A stretch of 64,000 nucleotides of DNA from Prevotella sp. (lineage in GTDB: Bacteria > Bacteroidota > Bacteroidia > Bacteroidales > Bacteroidaceae): the NCBI GenBank assembly GCA_017940545.1, contig JAGAYI010000059.1, positions 1 to 64,000 of the forward strand, given 5' to 3'. A program made the translations under genes and the position numbers. This document shows, one piece after another, positions 6,906 to 14,016 of the stretch. The notes beneath the pieces were generated by a model. It had not been told where the DNA came from. It was given only the letters and a program-made list of their open reading frames with translations, and ran no database searches. How positions within the stretch are numbered: the stretch's first letter is position 1; each line of letters opens with the position of its first letter.

Positions 6906-7799
6906 TTAATATCTTTTAAGGTTTCGGACTATCTTTTCGCGCATTTTCCGGCGCAGCTCCTCGGGTTGAAGCACTTCGAGTCCGTCGCCGTAGGAGAGCA
7001 GCTGGGCAAGAAAATCGGCAGTAGGGCGCAGGTCAAGAGAAAAGTCTGTATGGTCGGCCGTAGAGGCCATTTCGCGTTGCGAATGGTGCAGCGGCAGGGT
7101 ACGCAGATAGTCGGGTGTCTTACCATAGGTGCGCACTACGATATGAGCAGGGGGCGTACCATCGGTCAGCACACCGTAATAGTCGGAGAAATACTCCTGA
7201 GACGAGAAGCATTGCGGCAACGCGAAATGCTCGTCGGTCAAGCTGACGGAACACATGCGGTCAAGGGCGTAGATGCGCATTTGTCCGTCGTCCTGCTTTC
7301 TTGCCAACAAGTACCAGCGCTGCCGGAACAGTTTAAGCACATAGGGGCATACCGTTTTTACATACCCCTCGGTGCCGAACTTTCTGTAGCTGATGAGCAG
7401 GCAACGGTTGGTTTTGATGGCCTGGATAATGACGTCGAGAAATTCCAGTCCTGCCGGCACGTTCTCAAGCATCACGCGTTCCTTTACGGCGCTACAGTCG
7501 GCCAGCACGCCATGGACGGTCAACGTAGAGAAAAGCCATCGTTCCATGGAGTTATCGGCCAACACCTCAGGATTGCTGATATAGTAGCGGTAGGTGGTCT
7601 TGTTGCAGTCGATAATAACGCCAAACATGTCGAGGATGGCATCGCGGTGGCGGTTGAACGACGATCGCTTCAAGGGATTGCCTTCAGCGACTTGGTCGTC
7701 CTGCCACTTGCGGTTGAGCTCGCCGAGGGTCAGAGCGCCACAGGACTTGAGGGTGTTAATCAGCCAGACGTACTGGTGAAACAGCTGAGCAGGTTTCAT
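6906..7799 (-). CDS. WYL-domain transcriptional regulator
   Basis: A 297-aa protein with an N-terminal winged-helix-like region (about 1-70, LGELNRKWQDDQV then RSSFNRHRDAILDMFG). A WYL ligand-sensing domain (about 115-215) carries RWYLLARKQDDGQMRIYALD. A WYL C-terminal extension follows. Members of the family bind DNA and sense nucleic acids or small ligands. The start is 32 bases after the tyrA stop with no terminator between, so it is probably the last gene of the aromatic operon. Whether it regulates that operon cannot be told from sequence. Confidence 0.88.
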   Translation of the reverse strand: MKPAQLFHQYVWLINTLKSCGALTLGELNRKWQDDQVAEGNPLKRSSFNRHRDAILDMFGVIIDCNKTTYRYYISNPEVLADNSMERWLFSTLTVHGVLADCSAVKERVMLENVPAGLEFLDVIIQAIKTNRCLLISYRKFGTEGYVKTVCPYVLKLFRQRWYLLARKQDDGQMRIYALDRMCSVSLTDEHFALPQCFSSQEYFSDYYGVLTDGTPPAHIVVRTYGKTPDYLRTLPLHHSQREMASTADHTDFSLDLRPTADFLAQLLSYGDGLEVLQPEELRRKMREKIVRNLKRY

Positions 7800-7831
7800 G
7801 AGTTTCCCGTTATCTGTTGTCTGCCGCCGTC

Positions 7832-8626
7832 TTACTTCCTGATTTCTATGTCGCGTTTCACGTTGTTGCGTATCTTCGTCAGGTAGCCCTTCATGCCTGC
7901 CGCGTCCTTCTGGTCGATGATTTCCAGCAGTTCCTTCAGCTCGGTGCGTATCTGGCTCACCTGGTCGTGGGTGTAGGGGTTGAAGAGTATTTCCTGCAGC
8001 AGGTAGTCGTCTTCGTTGAGCACACCCTTGGCTATGCGCATGTGGCGCTTGAAGGTGGTGCCGGGCGCGTCCTGGTGCTTCATGACGGCGGCGAAGACAA
8101 AGGTGGAGACGAAGGGGATGGAGAGTGAGTATGCCACGGTCTTGTCGTGCTCCTCGAAGGTGTATTCGTAGATGTTCAGCCCCAGCTTCTGGTAGAGGTC
8201 CTTGAAGAAGATGCGCCCCATGTAGTCGCCCTCGCTGATGATGATGGCGTTCTCCTCGCTAAGCTGCTGCAGGTTGGCAAACGTGGGACCGAACATGGGG
8301 TGGGTGGAGACATAGCGCATGCCTGACTGCTCGTAAAACTCCCGGAGGTCGGTCTTCACGGAGGCAATGTCGCTGATGATGCACTCCTTGGGCAGATAGG
8401 GAATGACCTCCTTGAACACGGGAATGGTGTATTTCAGCGTCACGGCATTGATGACGAGCTCGGGCCGGAACTGGCGTATTTCCTCCATCTGCGTGAAGCG
8501 CTGACAGTTATAAGTGAAGCGCATGCGCATCGGGTCTTTCTCGAACACGGCCACTTCGTGGTCGAAGCTCAGCAGGTCGATGAAGAAGCTTCCCATCTTG
8601 CCTGCTCCCATTACTAATATTTTCAT
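7832..8626 (-). CDS. tyrA: Prephenate dehydrogenase
   Basis: A 264-aa protein that oxidises prephenate to 4-hydroxyphenylpyruvate, the precursor of tyrosine. The N-terminal Rossmann fold starts MKILVMGAGKMGSFFIDLLS. SDIASVKTDLREFYEQSG (near 95-112) and STHPMFGPTF (near 116-125) match TyrA substrate and cofactor regions. The C-terminal half is helical. The start is 13 bases after the DAHP synthase-chorismate mutase gene. There is no chorismate mutase domain here because it is fused to the upstream enzyme. Confidence 0.92.
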   Translation of the reverse strand: MKILVMGAGKMGSFFIDLLSFDHEVAVFEKDPMRMRFTYNCQRFTQMEEIRQFRPELVINAVTLKYTIPVFKEVIPYLPKECIISDIASVKTDLREFYEQSGMRYVSTHPMFGPTFANLQQLSEENAIIISEGDYMGRIFFKDLYQKLGLNIYEYTFEEHDKTVAYSLSIPFVSTFVFAAVMKHQDAPGTTFKRHMRIAKGVLNEDDYLLQEILFNPYTHDQVSQIRTELKELLEIIDQKDAAGMKGYLTKIRNNVKRDIEIRK

Positions 8627-8639
8627 GGAATTGAAAAGT

Positions 8640-9704
8640 TTACTTGTTAATAATCTCTATTTGCTGGCGTACTGACTCTTCGTGTATGCTCTCAAAGACT
8701 TTGGCCACGAACTCGGGACCCATGCCGCACAGGGCTCCCTGTGCGCCGCGCTTGTCGAGTATCTCGTTGTAGCGGCTGGTCTGCAGCACGGTCATGTTGT
8801 GTTCTTTCTTGTATTGGCCTATCTCGCGGCACACGCGCATGCGCTTGCCTAACAGTTCCATGAGCTGGTTGTCAAGTTCGTCTATCTGCTTGCGCAGCTG
8901 CGTGATGCCTTCGGTGGTGACGTGCTCGTCGCGTATGACGAGCAGCGAGAGGATGTAGTCAAGCACGTCGGGCGTCACTTGCTGTTTGGCGTCGCTCCAC
9001 GCCTTGTCGGGGTCGCAGTGGCTCTCGACGATGAGTCCGTCGAAGTCCAGGTCCATGGCCTGCTGGCAGAGCGGGGCTATGAGCTCGCGCCGTCCGCCGA
9101 TGTGGCTGGGGTCGCTGATGATGGGCAGGTCAGGTATGCGGCGCTTCAGCTCGATAGGTATCTGCCACATGGGCATGTTACGGTAAATCTTCTTGTCGTA
9201 GCTGGAGAAGCCGCGGTGTATGGCCGCCATGCGCTTCACGCCAGCCTGGTTCAGGCGCTCCATGGCTCCTATCCAGAGCTCGAGGTCGGGGTTGACGGGG
9301 TTCTTGACGAACACCGGCACATCGACACCTTTCAGCGCATCGGCCAGGGCCTGCATGGCAAAGGGGTTGGCTGAGGTACGGGCACCAATCCACAGGATGT
9401 CGATGCCGTACTTCAGGCAGAGTTCCACGTGTTCGGGTGTTGCCACCTCGGTAGCCACGAGCATGTGGGTCTCGTCCTTCACGCGCTTCAGCCAGGGCAG
9501 GGCTTTCTCGCCGTTGCCCTCGAAGCCTCCGGGCTTCGTGCGCGGTTTCCACACGCCGGCCCTGAAGTTGTGGCAGCCAAAGCTGGCCAGCTGACGGGCG
9601 GTTGTCATTACTTGCTCCTCGGTCTCGGCGCTGCAGGGGCCTGCAATGACGAAGGGGCGTTCGTTGTCACTCGGTAAGTTCAAAGGTTTTAATTCCAGTT
9701 CCAT
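8640..9704 (-). CDS. aroG: Bifunctional DAHP synthase / chorismate mutase
   Basis: A 354-aa fusion. Residues 1 to about 260 are a class I DAHP synthase of the short KDO8P-like type (FVIAGPCSAE, AGVWKPRTKPGGFEG, IHRGFSSYDK, DPSHIGGRRELI, ESHCDPDKAWSDA). This enzyme catalyses the first step of the shikimate pathway. Residues about 265-354 are an AroQ chorismate mutase (LRKQIDELDNQLMELLGKRM) that makes prephenate for the neighbouring tyrA and pheA products. In related fusions the mutase domain mediates feedback inhibition. A 125-bp gap containing a GC-rich inverted element pair separates it from the aminotransferase gene. Confidence 0.93.
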   Translation of the reverse strand: MELELKPLNLPSDNERPFVIAGPCSAETEEQVMTTARQLASFGCHNFRAGVWKPRTKPGGFEGNGEKALPWLKRVKDETHMLVATEVATPEHVELCLKYGIDILWIGARTSANPFAMQALADALKGVDVPVFVKNPVNPDLELWIGAMERLNQAGVKRMAAIHRGFSSYDKKIYRNMPMWQIPIELKRRIPDLPIISDPSHIGGRRELIAPLCQQAMDLDFDGLIVESHCDPDKAWSDAKQQVTPDVLDYILSLLVIRDEHVTTEGITQLRKQIDELDNQLMELLGKRMRVCREIGQYKKEHNMTVLQTSRYNEILDKRGAQGALCGMGPEFVAKVFESIHEESVRQQIEIINK

Positions 9705-9710
9705 AAAGGC

Positions 9711-9856
9711 CCACCCCCTGTCCCTCCCTGTATGGAGGGGAGTAGAATGTTTGTCGGGGGTATTCTACTGCTATTATTATTTCATTCTTTTAATTTACTT
9801 GTTAGTGTAGAGTGTGACCACTCCCTCCCTCACAGGGAGGGCGGGGGGAGGGTCTC
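9711..9856. repeat. Inverted pair of GGGAGGG-type intergenic elements
   Basis: Two related elements face each other. 9711-9740 contains the hairpin CCCTCC/GGAGGG, and 9823-9852 contains an 8-bp perfect stem (CCCTCCCT / AGGGAGGG) with a 3-base loop. The reverse complement of the first aligns with the second. The second holds a G-quadruplex motif on the + strand at 9835-9852. The aminotransferase stop codon (9830-9832) lies inside the second hairpin. Confidence 0.7.
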
Positions 9857-11026
9857 TTCTATCCTTTGGAGTGCTGCCTGTATTTTCTCTTCCTTTGCAC
9901 ACAGCGATATGCGGATATAGCGATTGCCGTTCGAGCCGAAGATGAAGCCAGGCGTAATGAACACACGGGCCTCGTGGAGCACGCGCTCCGTCAGGTCTTC
10001 CACGTTCTGGTAGCTGTCGGGAATGCGCCCCCAGAGGAACATGCCCACCTGGTTGGGGTCGTAGGTACAGCCCAGAACCTGCATAATCTGCTCTGCATAT
10101 TTTCTGCGGGCGGCATAGCGGCTGACGTTGGCCTCGCGGTGCCACTCGTCGCTATTCCGGTAGGCCTCGGCTGCAGCCAGCTGTATGCCACGGAAGGTGC
10201 CGCTCTCTATGTTCGACTGCACCTTCAGAATCCAAGAGATGAACTGCGCATTGGTGGCACAGAGTCCCACGCGCCATCCGGGCATGTTGTGGCTCTTCGA
10301 CATGGAGTTGAACTCTATGCAGCAATCCTTGGCCCCCGGCACCTGGAGAATGCTCAGGTGTTCCTCACTCAAGATGAAGGAGTAAGGATTGTCGTTGACC
10401 ACCACCACGCCGTGTTCCTTGGCGAAGCGTACCAGCCGCTCGTAAGTCTCCCTGCGGGCTCTTCCGCCGGTGGGCATGTTGGGGTAGTTCGTCCAGAGCA
10501 GTCGGCACTTTGTAGTCTTGTCGCTGACTATTGCCTCCAACTGCTCAAAGTCGGGCTGCCAGCCGTTGTCCTCCAGCAGGTCGTAGTTGATGATGTTGGC
10601 CCCTAACAGCTTCGAGAGCGACGTGTAAGTGGGATACCCCGGATTGGGCACCAACACGCTGTCGCCTGGGTTGACGAAGGCCAGCGTCACGTGCAGGATG
10701 CCTTCCTTCGAGCCGATCAGCGGCAGCAACTCGCTCTTCGGGTCGAGCTCAACGTCATACCAGCGCTTATAGAAGCCGGCCATGGCCTGGCGCAGCTCCG
10801 GCGTGCCCATGGTGGGCTGATAGCCGTGGGCACCAGGCTGTCGTGCCACCTCACAGAGTTTCTCTATCGTCTGTTCCGAGGGTGGCATGTCGGGGCTGCC
10901 AATGGCCAAGCTGATGATGTCTTTTCCCTCGGCGTTCAGCTGTGCCACTTCCTTCAGTTTACGGCTGAAGTAGTATTCCTGCACTAAGTTCAGTCTTTCG
11001 GCAGGTTTAATTTGTCTGCTTTCCAT
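9830..11026 (-). CDS. PLP-dependent aminotransferase (aromatic amino acid type, class I/II)
   Basis: A 398-aa fold-type I aminotransferase. Visible markers are IGSPDMPPSEQTIEKL (substrate loop), PLIGSKEGILHV, NPGYPTY, WTNYPNMPTGG (PLP-contacting Asn-Pro region), NDNPYSFIL and the Schiff-base lysine in NSMSKSHNMPGWRVG near residue 240. In this operon it most likely converts phenylpyruvate and hydroxyphenylpyruvate to Phe and Tyr; that is context inference, and it could also act as an LL-diaminopimelate or alanine-type enzyme. Its start overlaps the pheA end by 20 bases. Its last residues (PPPSL) are encoded by the repeat element at 9823-9852. Confidence 0.88.
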   Translation of the reverse strand: MESRQIKPAERLNLVQEYYFSRKLKEVAQLNAEGKDIISLAIGSPDMPPSEQTIEKLCEVARQPGAHGYQPTMGTPELRQAMAGFYKRWYDVELDPKSELLPLIGSKEGILHVTLAFVNPGDSVLVPNPGYPTYTSLSKLLGANIINYDLLEDNGWQPDFEQLEAIVSDKTTKCRLLWTNYPNMPTGGRARRETYERLVRFAKEHGVVVVNDNPYSFILSEEHLSILQVPGAKDCCIEFNSMSKSHNMPGWRVGLCATNAQFISWILKVQSNIESGTFRGIQLAAAEAYRNSDEWHREANVSRYAARRKYAEQIMQVLGCTYDPNQVGMFLWGRIPDSYQNVEDLTERVLHEARVFITPGFIFGSNGNRYIRISLCAKEEKIQAALQRIEETLPPPSL

Positions 11027-11849
11027 CCTTATATTCTCCTAATATTTTTAAGTCCTTCGTCAGTGGAATAATAGCGTCAATGGACTGGCGGTAGCGCGTC
11101 AGGTCATCGTACATCACATCTACATAGAACAGGTACTCCCACTCTCTGCCGATGATGGGCAGCGACTGTATCTTGGTCAGGTTGATCTTGTAGAACGACA
11201 GGATGGCCAGCACGTGGCTCAGCGACCCTTCCTCGTGAGGCAGCGAGAAGACGATGCTCGACTTGTTGGCCTCGGTCAGCGGCCGCAGCATGTCGGCCTT
11301 GTTGGGATTGCTCACCACGAGGAAGCGCGTAAAGTTGTGCTTGTTGTCCTCTATGTGGTCTTCGAGCACCCTCAGCCCGTACTGCCGTGCCGCATCGGCA
11401 TGACAGATGGCGGCCCAGCCCTTCCGGCCCTCCTCGGCTATCATCTTGGCCGAGCCTGCGGTGTCCTCGGCCTCTACGTTCTTCATACGCGGATGCTGGC
11501 TGAGGAACTGCCGGCACTGCATCAAGGCCACGGGGTGCGAGTGTACCTCCTCGATGCTCGCCCAGTCGTCGTCGGGCAGGCAGCAGATGCAGTGGCTGAT
11601 GTGCAGCTTGTGCTCGCCCACCACGCTGCAGCCCGAGTCACGGAGCAGCTCGTAGTTGTGGAGCAGGCTGCCGGCTATGGTGTTCTCAATGGCTACCATG
11701 CCGATGAGCGTGGGGTCCTGGCGCATCTGGCTGAACACCTCCTCGAACGTGGCGCAGCATACCAGCTGTATCTGCTCGTTCTCAAAGTACAGGTGGGCGG
11801 CTATGTCGTGGAACGACCCTGTGAGTCCTTGTATGGCTATTCGTTTCAT
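11007..11849 (-). CDS. pheA: Prephenate dehydratase
   Basis: A 280-aa enzyme making phenylpyruvate from prephenate. The catalytic domain (1 to about 185) has GLTGSFHDIAA, VAIENTIAGSLLHNYELL, HPVALMQCRQFL and the conserved NFTRFLVVS threonine motif. A C-terminal ACT domain (about 195-275, IVFSLPHEEGSLSHVLAIL) would bind Phe for feedback inhibition. No mutase domain is present. It is the first large gene of the aromatic operon and starts 15 bases after the U-run of the attenuator terminator, so its transcription should be controlled by the leader. Confidence 0.93.
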   Translation of the reverse strand: MKRIAIQGLTGSFHDIAAHLYFENEQIQLVCCATFEEVFSQMRQDPTLIGMVAIENTIAGSLLHNYELLRDSGCSVVGEHKLHISHCICCLPDDDWASIEEVHSHPVALMQCRQFLSQHPRMKNVEAEDTAGSAKMIAEEGRKGWAAICHADAARQYGLRVLEDHIEDNKHNFTRFLVVSNPNKADMLRPLTEANKSSIVFSLPHEEGSLSHVLAILSFYKINLTKIQSLPIIGREWEYLFYVDVMYDDLTRYRQSIDAIIPLTKDLKILGEYKDGKQTN

Positions 11850-11863
11850 TTCTTCTTCATTCT

Positions 11864-11902
11864 AAAAAAAACTCCGCTTGCACTTGGTCTGTGAAGCGGA
11901 GT
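11864..11902 (-). terminator. Attenuator terminator in the aromatic operon leader
   Basis: The minus strand has a 9-bp stem ACTCCGCTT / AAGCGGAGT, extended by CAC/GTG with one bulged C, followed by eight T. It sits directly before pheA. Its 5' arm can instead pair with 11952-11962 near the leader-peptide stop, so the two structures exclude each other. Confidence 0.88.
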
Positions 11903-11962
11903 CCTATCGTTTTTTAATTATTATTCTATAATTTTTCATCTTATACGGCCATCCGCTTCACA
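11890..11962 (-). promoter_or_regulatory. Antiterminator pairing segments of the aromatic leader
   Basis: The segment at 11952-11962 (TGTGAAGCGGA in the transcript, covering the leader stop codon) is perfectly complementary over 11 bases to 11890-11900 (TCCGCTTCACA), which forms most of the terminator's 5' arm. A ribosome that reaches the stop codon masks the first segment and allows termination. A ribosome stalled earlier on aromatic codons leaves it free to form the antiterminator. Confidence 0.85.
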
Positions 11963-12014
11963 CGTTCCATGCAAAGTAAAAGTAATAGCCGTAAAAGTAA
12001 TTGTTGTTCGCCAT
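11958..12014 (-). CDS. Aromatic-operon leader peptide (attenuation peptide, 18 aa)
   Basis: The ATG at 12014 gives MANNNYFYGYYFYFAWNV and then TGA. Nine of the residues from 6 to 16 are aromatic: 5 Tyr, 3 Phe and 1 Trp, the three end products of the pathway served by the downstream genes. It lies between a promoter (12056-12063) and the attenuator. Its stop codon overlaps the antiterminator segment, the classical layout of ribosome-mediated attenuation. It is too short to be found by length-based gene calling. The regulatory role is inferred from this arrangement. Confidence 0.88.
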   Translation of the reverse strand: MANNNYFYGYYFYFAWNV

Positions 12015-12055
12015 CTTGTTGTATGTTCGATTTACTGATTTTGATTTATCGGGTA

Positions 12056-12086
12056 CAAAAGTATAACTTTTTCCCGAAACGAACAA
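12056..12086 (-). promoter_or_regulatory. Promoter of the aromatic operon
   Basis: The minus strand reads TTTG/TTG (12084-12087), a spacer of about 20 bp and TACTTTTG (12056-12063). Transcription would start near 12049 and give a leader of about 200 nt before pheA. Confidence 0.75.
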
Positions 12087-12115
12087 ACAAATTGTAAGAA
12101 ATTTTCATAAAAATG

Positions 12116-13933
12116 TTACTTTTTCCATTTCAGCCGCAGGCTGTTCAGCACAACGCTCACCGAACTCATGGCCATCAAGGCCGCTGCCCACATGGGCGTT
12201 ATCTGGAAGTCGCAGAGGTCGCGCAGGGCTCCGGCTGCCAGGGGAATACATATTATATTATATATAAAGGCCCAAAACAGGTTCTGGTGTATCATGCCTA
12301 CTGTACGCCTTGACAGACGAATGGCCTCGGGTATGCGCCTCAGGTCGCCCGTCATCAGCGTCAGCTGTGCCACATCCATGGCCACGTCCGTTCCACCGCC
12401 CATGGCAATGCTCACGTCGGCCACGGCCAGTGCCTGGCTGTCGTTGATGCCGTCGCCCACCATGGCCACCACCCTGCCCTCCTGCTGCAGCTGGCGCACT
12501 AAGTGCTCCTTGTCCTGCGGCATGACGCCGCTCTGCCAGTGCCTGATGCCAGCCTCACGAGCCCAGCGGCTCACCTTCTCTTCCTTGTCGCCGCTCATCA
12601 TGTAGAGGTCTATCCCCATCTGCTGCAGCTCGTTGATGGCTTCACGGGCGTGGGGCTTTAGCGTTTCCTCTCCCCCGGGGGCCTGTGTCTGTGTCACCGT
12701 CCCCGTCTTATCTACCACCATTGCCCTGACGCGGTGAATCAGCTCCAAGGCTGTAGCGTCCTTGATGAGGATGTTCTTCTTGGCCGCCTTGCCTATGCCC
12801 ACCATCAGAGCCGTCGGCGTGGCTAACCCCATGGCACAGGGGCATGCAATGACCAGCACGCTGACAGCCGACAGCACCGCCTGCGACACATCGCCACCCA
12901 CGAGGTACCACAACAGAAAGGTGAGCAGGGCGATGCCGCCCACCACAGGCACAAAGATGAGCGCTACCCGGTCAACCACCCGCTGCACGGGAGCCTTCGA
13001 GCCCTGCGCCTCCTGCACCATGCGTATCATGTTCGAGAGCACCGTGTCTTTACCCACCTGCGTGGCCTTGAACTGCAGTGTGCCGTCCTTCAGCAGCGTT
13101 CCCGACAGCACCTTGCTGCCCGGCTGCTTCTGCACCAGTTCCGACTCGCCCGTCATGACACTCTCATCCACACGTGCCTCGCCGCCTACCACCATGCCGT
13201 CAACGGGTATCTTCTCGCCGGCACGCACCTCTATCGTGTCGCCCTTCTGCAGGGCTGAGATGGGAACCTCTACACCCTCAACCCTCGCCGTCTTAGGCTG
13301 CAGCCCCATCAGCTCACGGATGGCCGAGGCCGTGCTGTTCTTAGCCCGTTCCTCAATGAGCCGACCCGTCAGCACGAAAGTAATGATCATGATGGAAGCG
13401 TCGAAGTAGGTGTAGCCCTGCCCCCAGAAGGTGACGTACGTGCTGTAGAGAAACGAGATGCCCGTAGAGAGGGCCACCAACGTGTCCATGTTAGCCGACA
13501 ACTGTGTCAGCTGTTTCCATGCCGTCACGTAAAAGCCGCGCCCGCAATACAGCAGGTTACACAAGGCTATGAGCATCATGGTCTGATTGGCCGCGCTCTG
13601 TGGCTTAACATCTAACCACTTCATACTCACGGCCATGCAGAACGCGGCGAACAACCATGACAGCAACACCCTGCGGCGCAACTGGACGTAACGGCGGCGC
13701 TCTATGGCCTCCACGTTGCGGTCTTCCTCAATCACCATGTCGTAGCCAGCCTTCGTGACAGCCTCCTTCAACCCCTCGGCCGTTACTACGTGCTCGTCGA
13801 AATCAATGAGCGCCGAGCGTCCCGGCAGGTTCACACTCACTTCCCTGACGCCCTCCACGGCGGCGAGCGTCTTCTCAACACGGGCAGAACAGCCCGCGCA
13901 CATCATTCCAAGTACGGCAAATGTCTTTTTCAT
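12116..13933 (-). CDS. copA: P1B-type heavy-metal (copper-like) ATPase lacking a full N-domain
   Basis: A 605-aa transporter. Residues 3-68 are an HMA domain with the metal motif GMMCAGCSARV. Membrane helices and the actuator domain follow, with the phosphatase motif VMTGES near 265. The metal site is in ACPCAMGLATPTALM near 361, the phosphorylation motif is DKTGTVTQ near 407, and GDGINDSQA is near 489. In ordinary CopA proteins about 190-200 residues separate DKTG from GDGIND; here there are about 82. The ATP-binding N-domain with its SEHP motif is missing while the frame stays open. Copper export is the likely family role, but activity is uncertain. Confidence 0.85.
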   Translation of the reverse strand: MKKTFAVLGMMCAGCSARVEKTLAAVEGVREVSVNLPGRSALIDFDEHVVTAEGLKEAVTKAGYDMVIEEDRNVEAIERRRYVQLRRRVLLSWLFAAFCMAVSMKWLDVKPQSAANQTMMLIALCNLLYCGRGFYVTAWKQLTQLSANMDTLVALSTGISFLYSTYVTFWGQGYTYFDASIMIITFVLTGRLIEERAKNSTASAIRELMGLQPKTARVEGVEVPISALQKGDTIEVRAGEKIPVDGMVVGGEARVDESVMTGESELVQKQPGSKVLSGTLLKDGTLQFKATQVGKDTVLSNMIRMVQEAQGSKAPVQRVVDRVALIFVPVVGGIALLTFLLWYLVGGDVSQAVLSAVSVLVIACPCAMGLATPTALMVGIGKAAKKNILIKDATALELIHRVRAMVVDKTGTVTQTQAPGGEETLKPHAREAINELQQMGIDLYMMSGDKEEKVSRWAREAGIRHWQSGVMPQDKEHLVRQLQQEGRVVAMVGDGINDSQALAVADVSIAMGGGTDVAMDVAQLTLMTGDLRRIPEAIRLSRRTVGMIHQNLFWAFIYNIICIPLAAGALRDLCDFQITPMWAAALMAMSSVSVVLNSLRLKWKK

Positions 13934-13993
13934 TTCTGGCCGCGAAATTACAAAAAGTTTTTCAGTTTACAATCATTATTACAAAAATCTTTG

Positions 13994-14001
13994 TAATTTT
14001 G
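13994..14001 (+). promoter_or_regulatory. -7 box for the serine hydrolase gene
   Basis: TAATTTTG ending 15 bases before the ATG at 14017. Confidence 0.6.
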
Positions 14002-14016
14002 CAGCGTCAATAAACT

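Noticed and set aside
6966-7886. 306-codon + strand frame opposite the WYL regulator
   Set aside because: No domain resemblance; it is a mirror of the WYL gene's codon usage.
9866-10606. + strand frame opposite the aminotransferase gene
   Set aside because: A shadow of a well-recognised enzyme gene.
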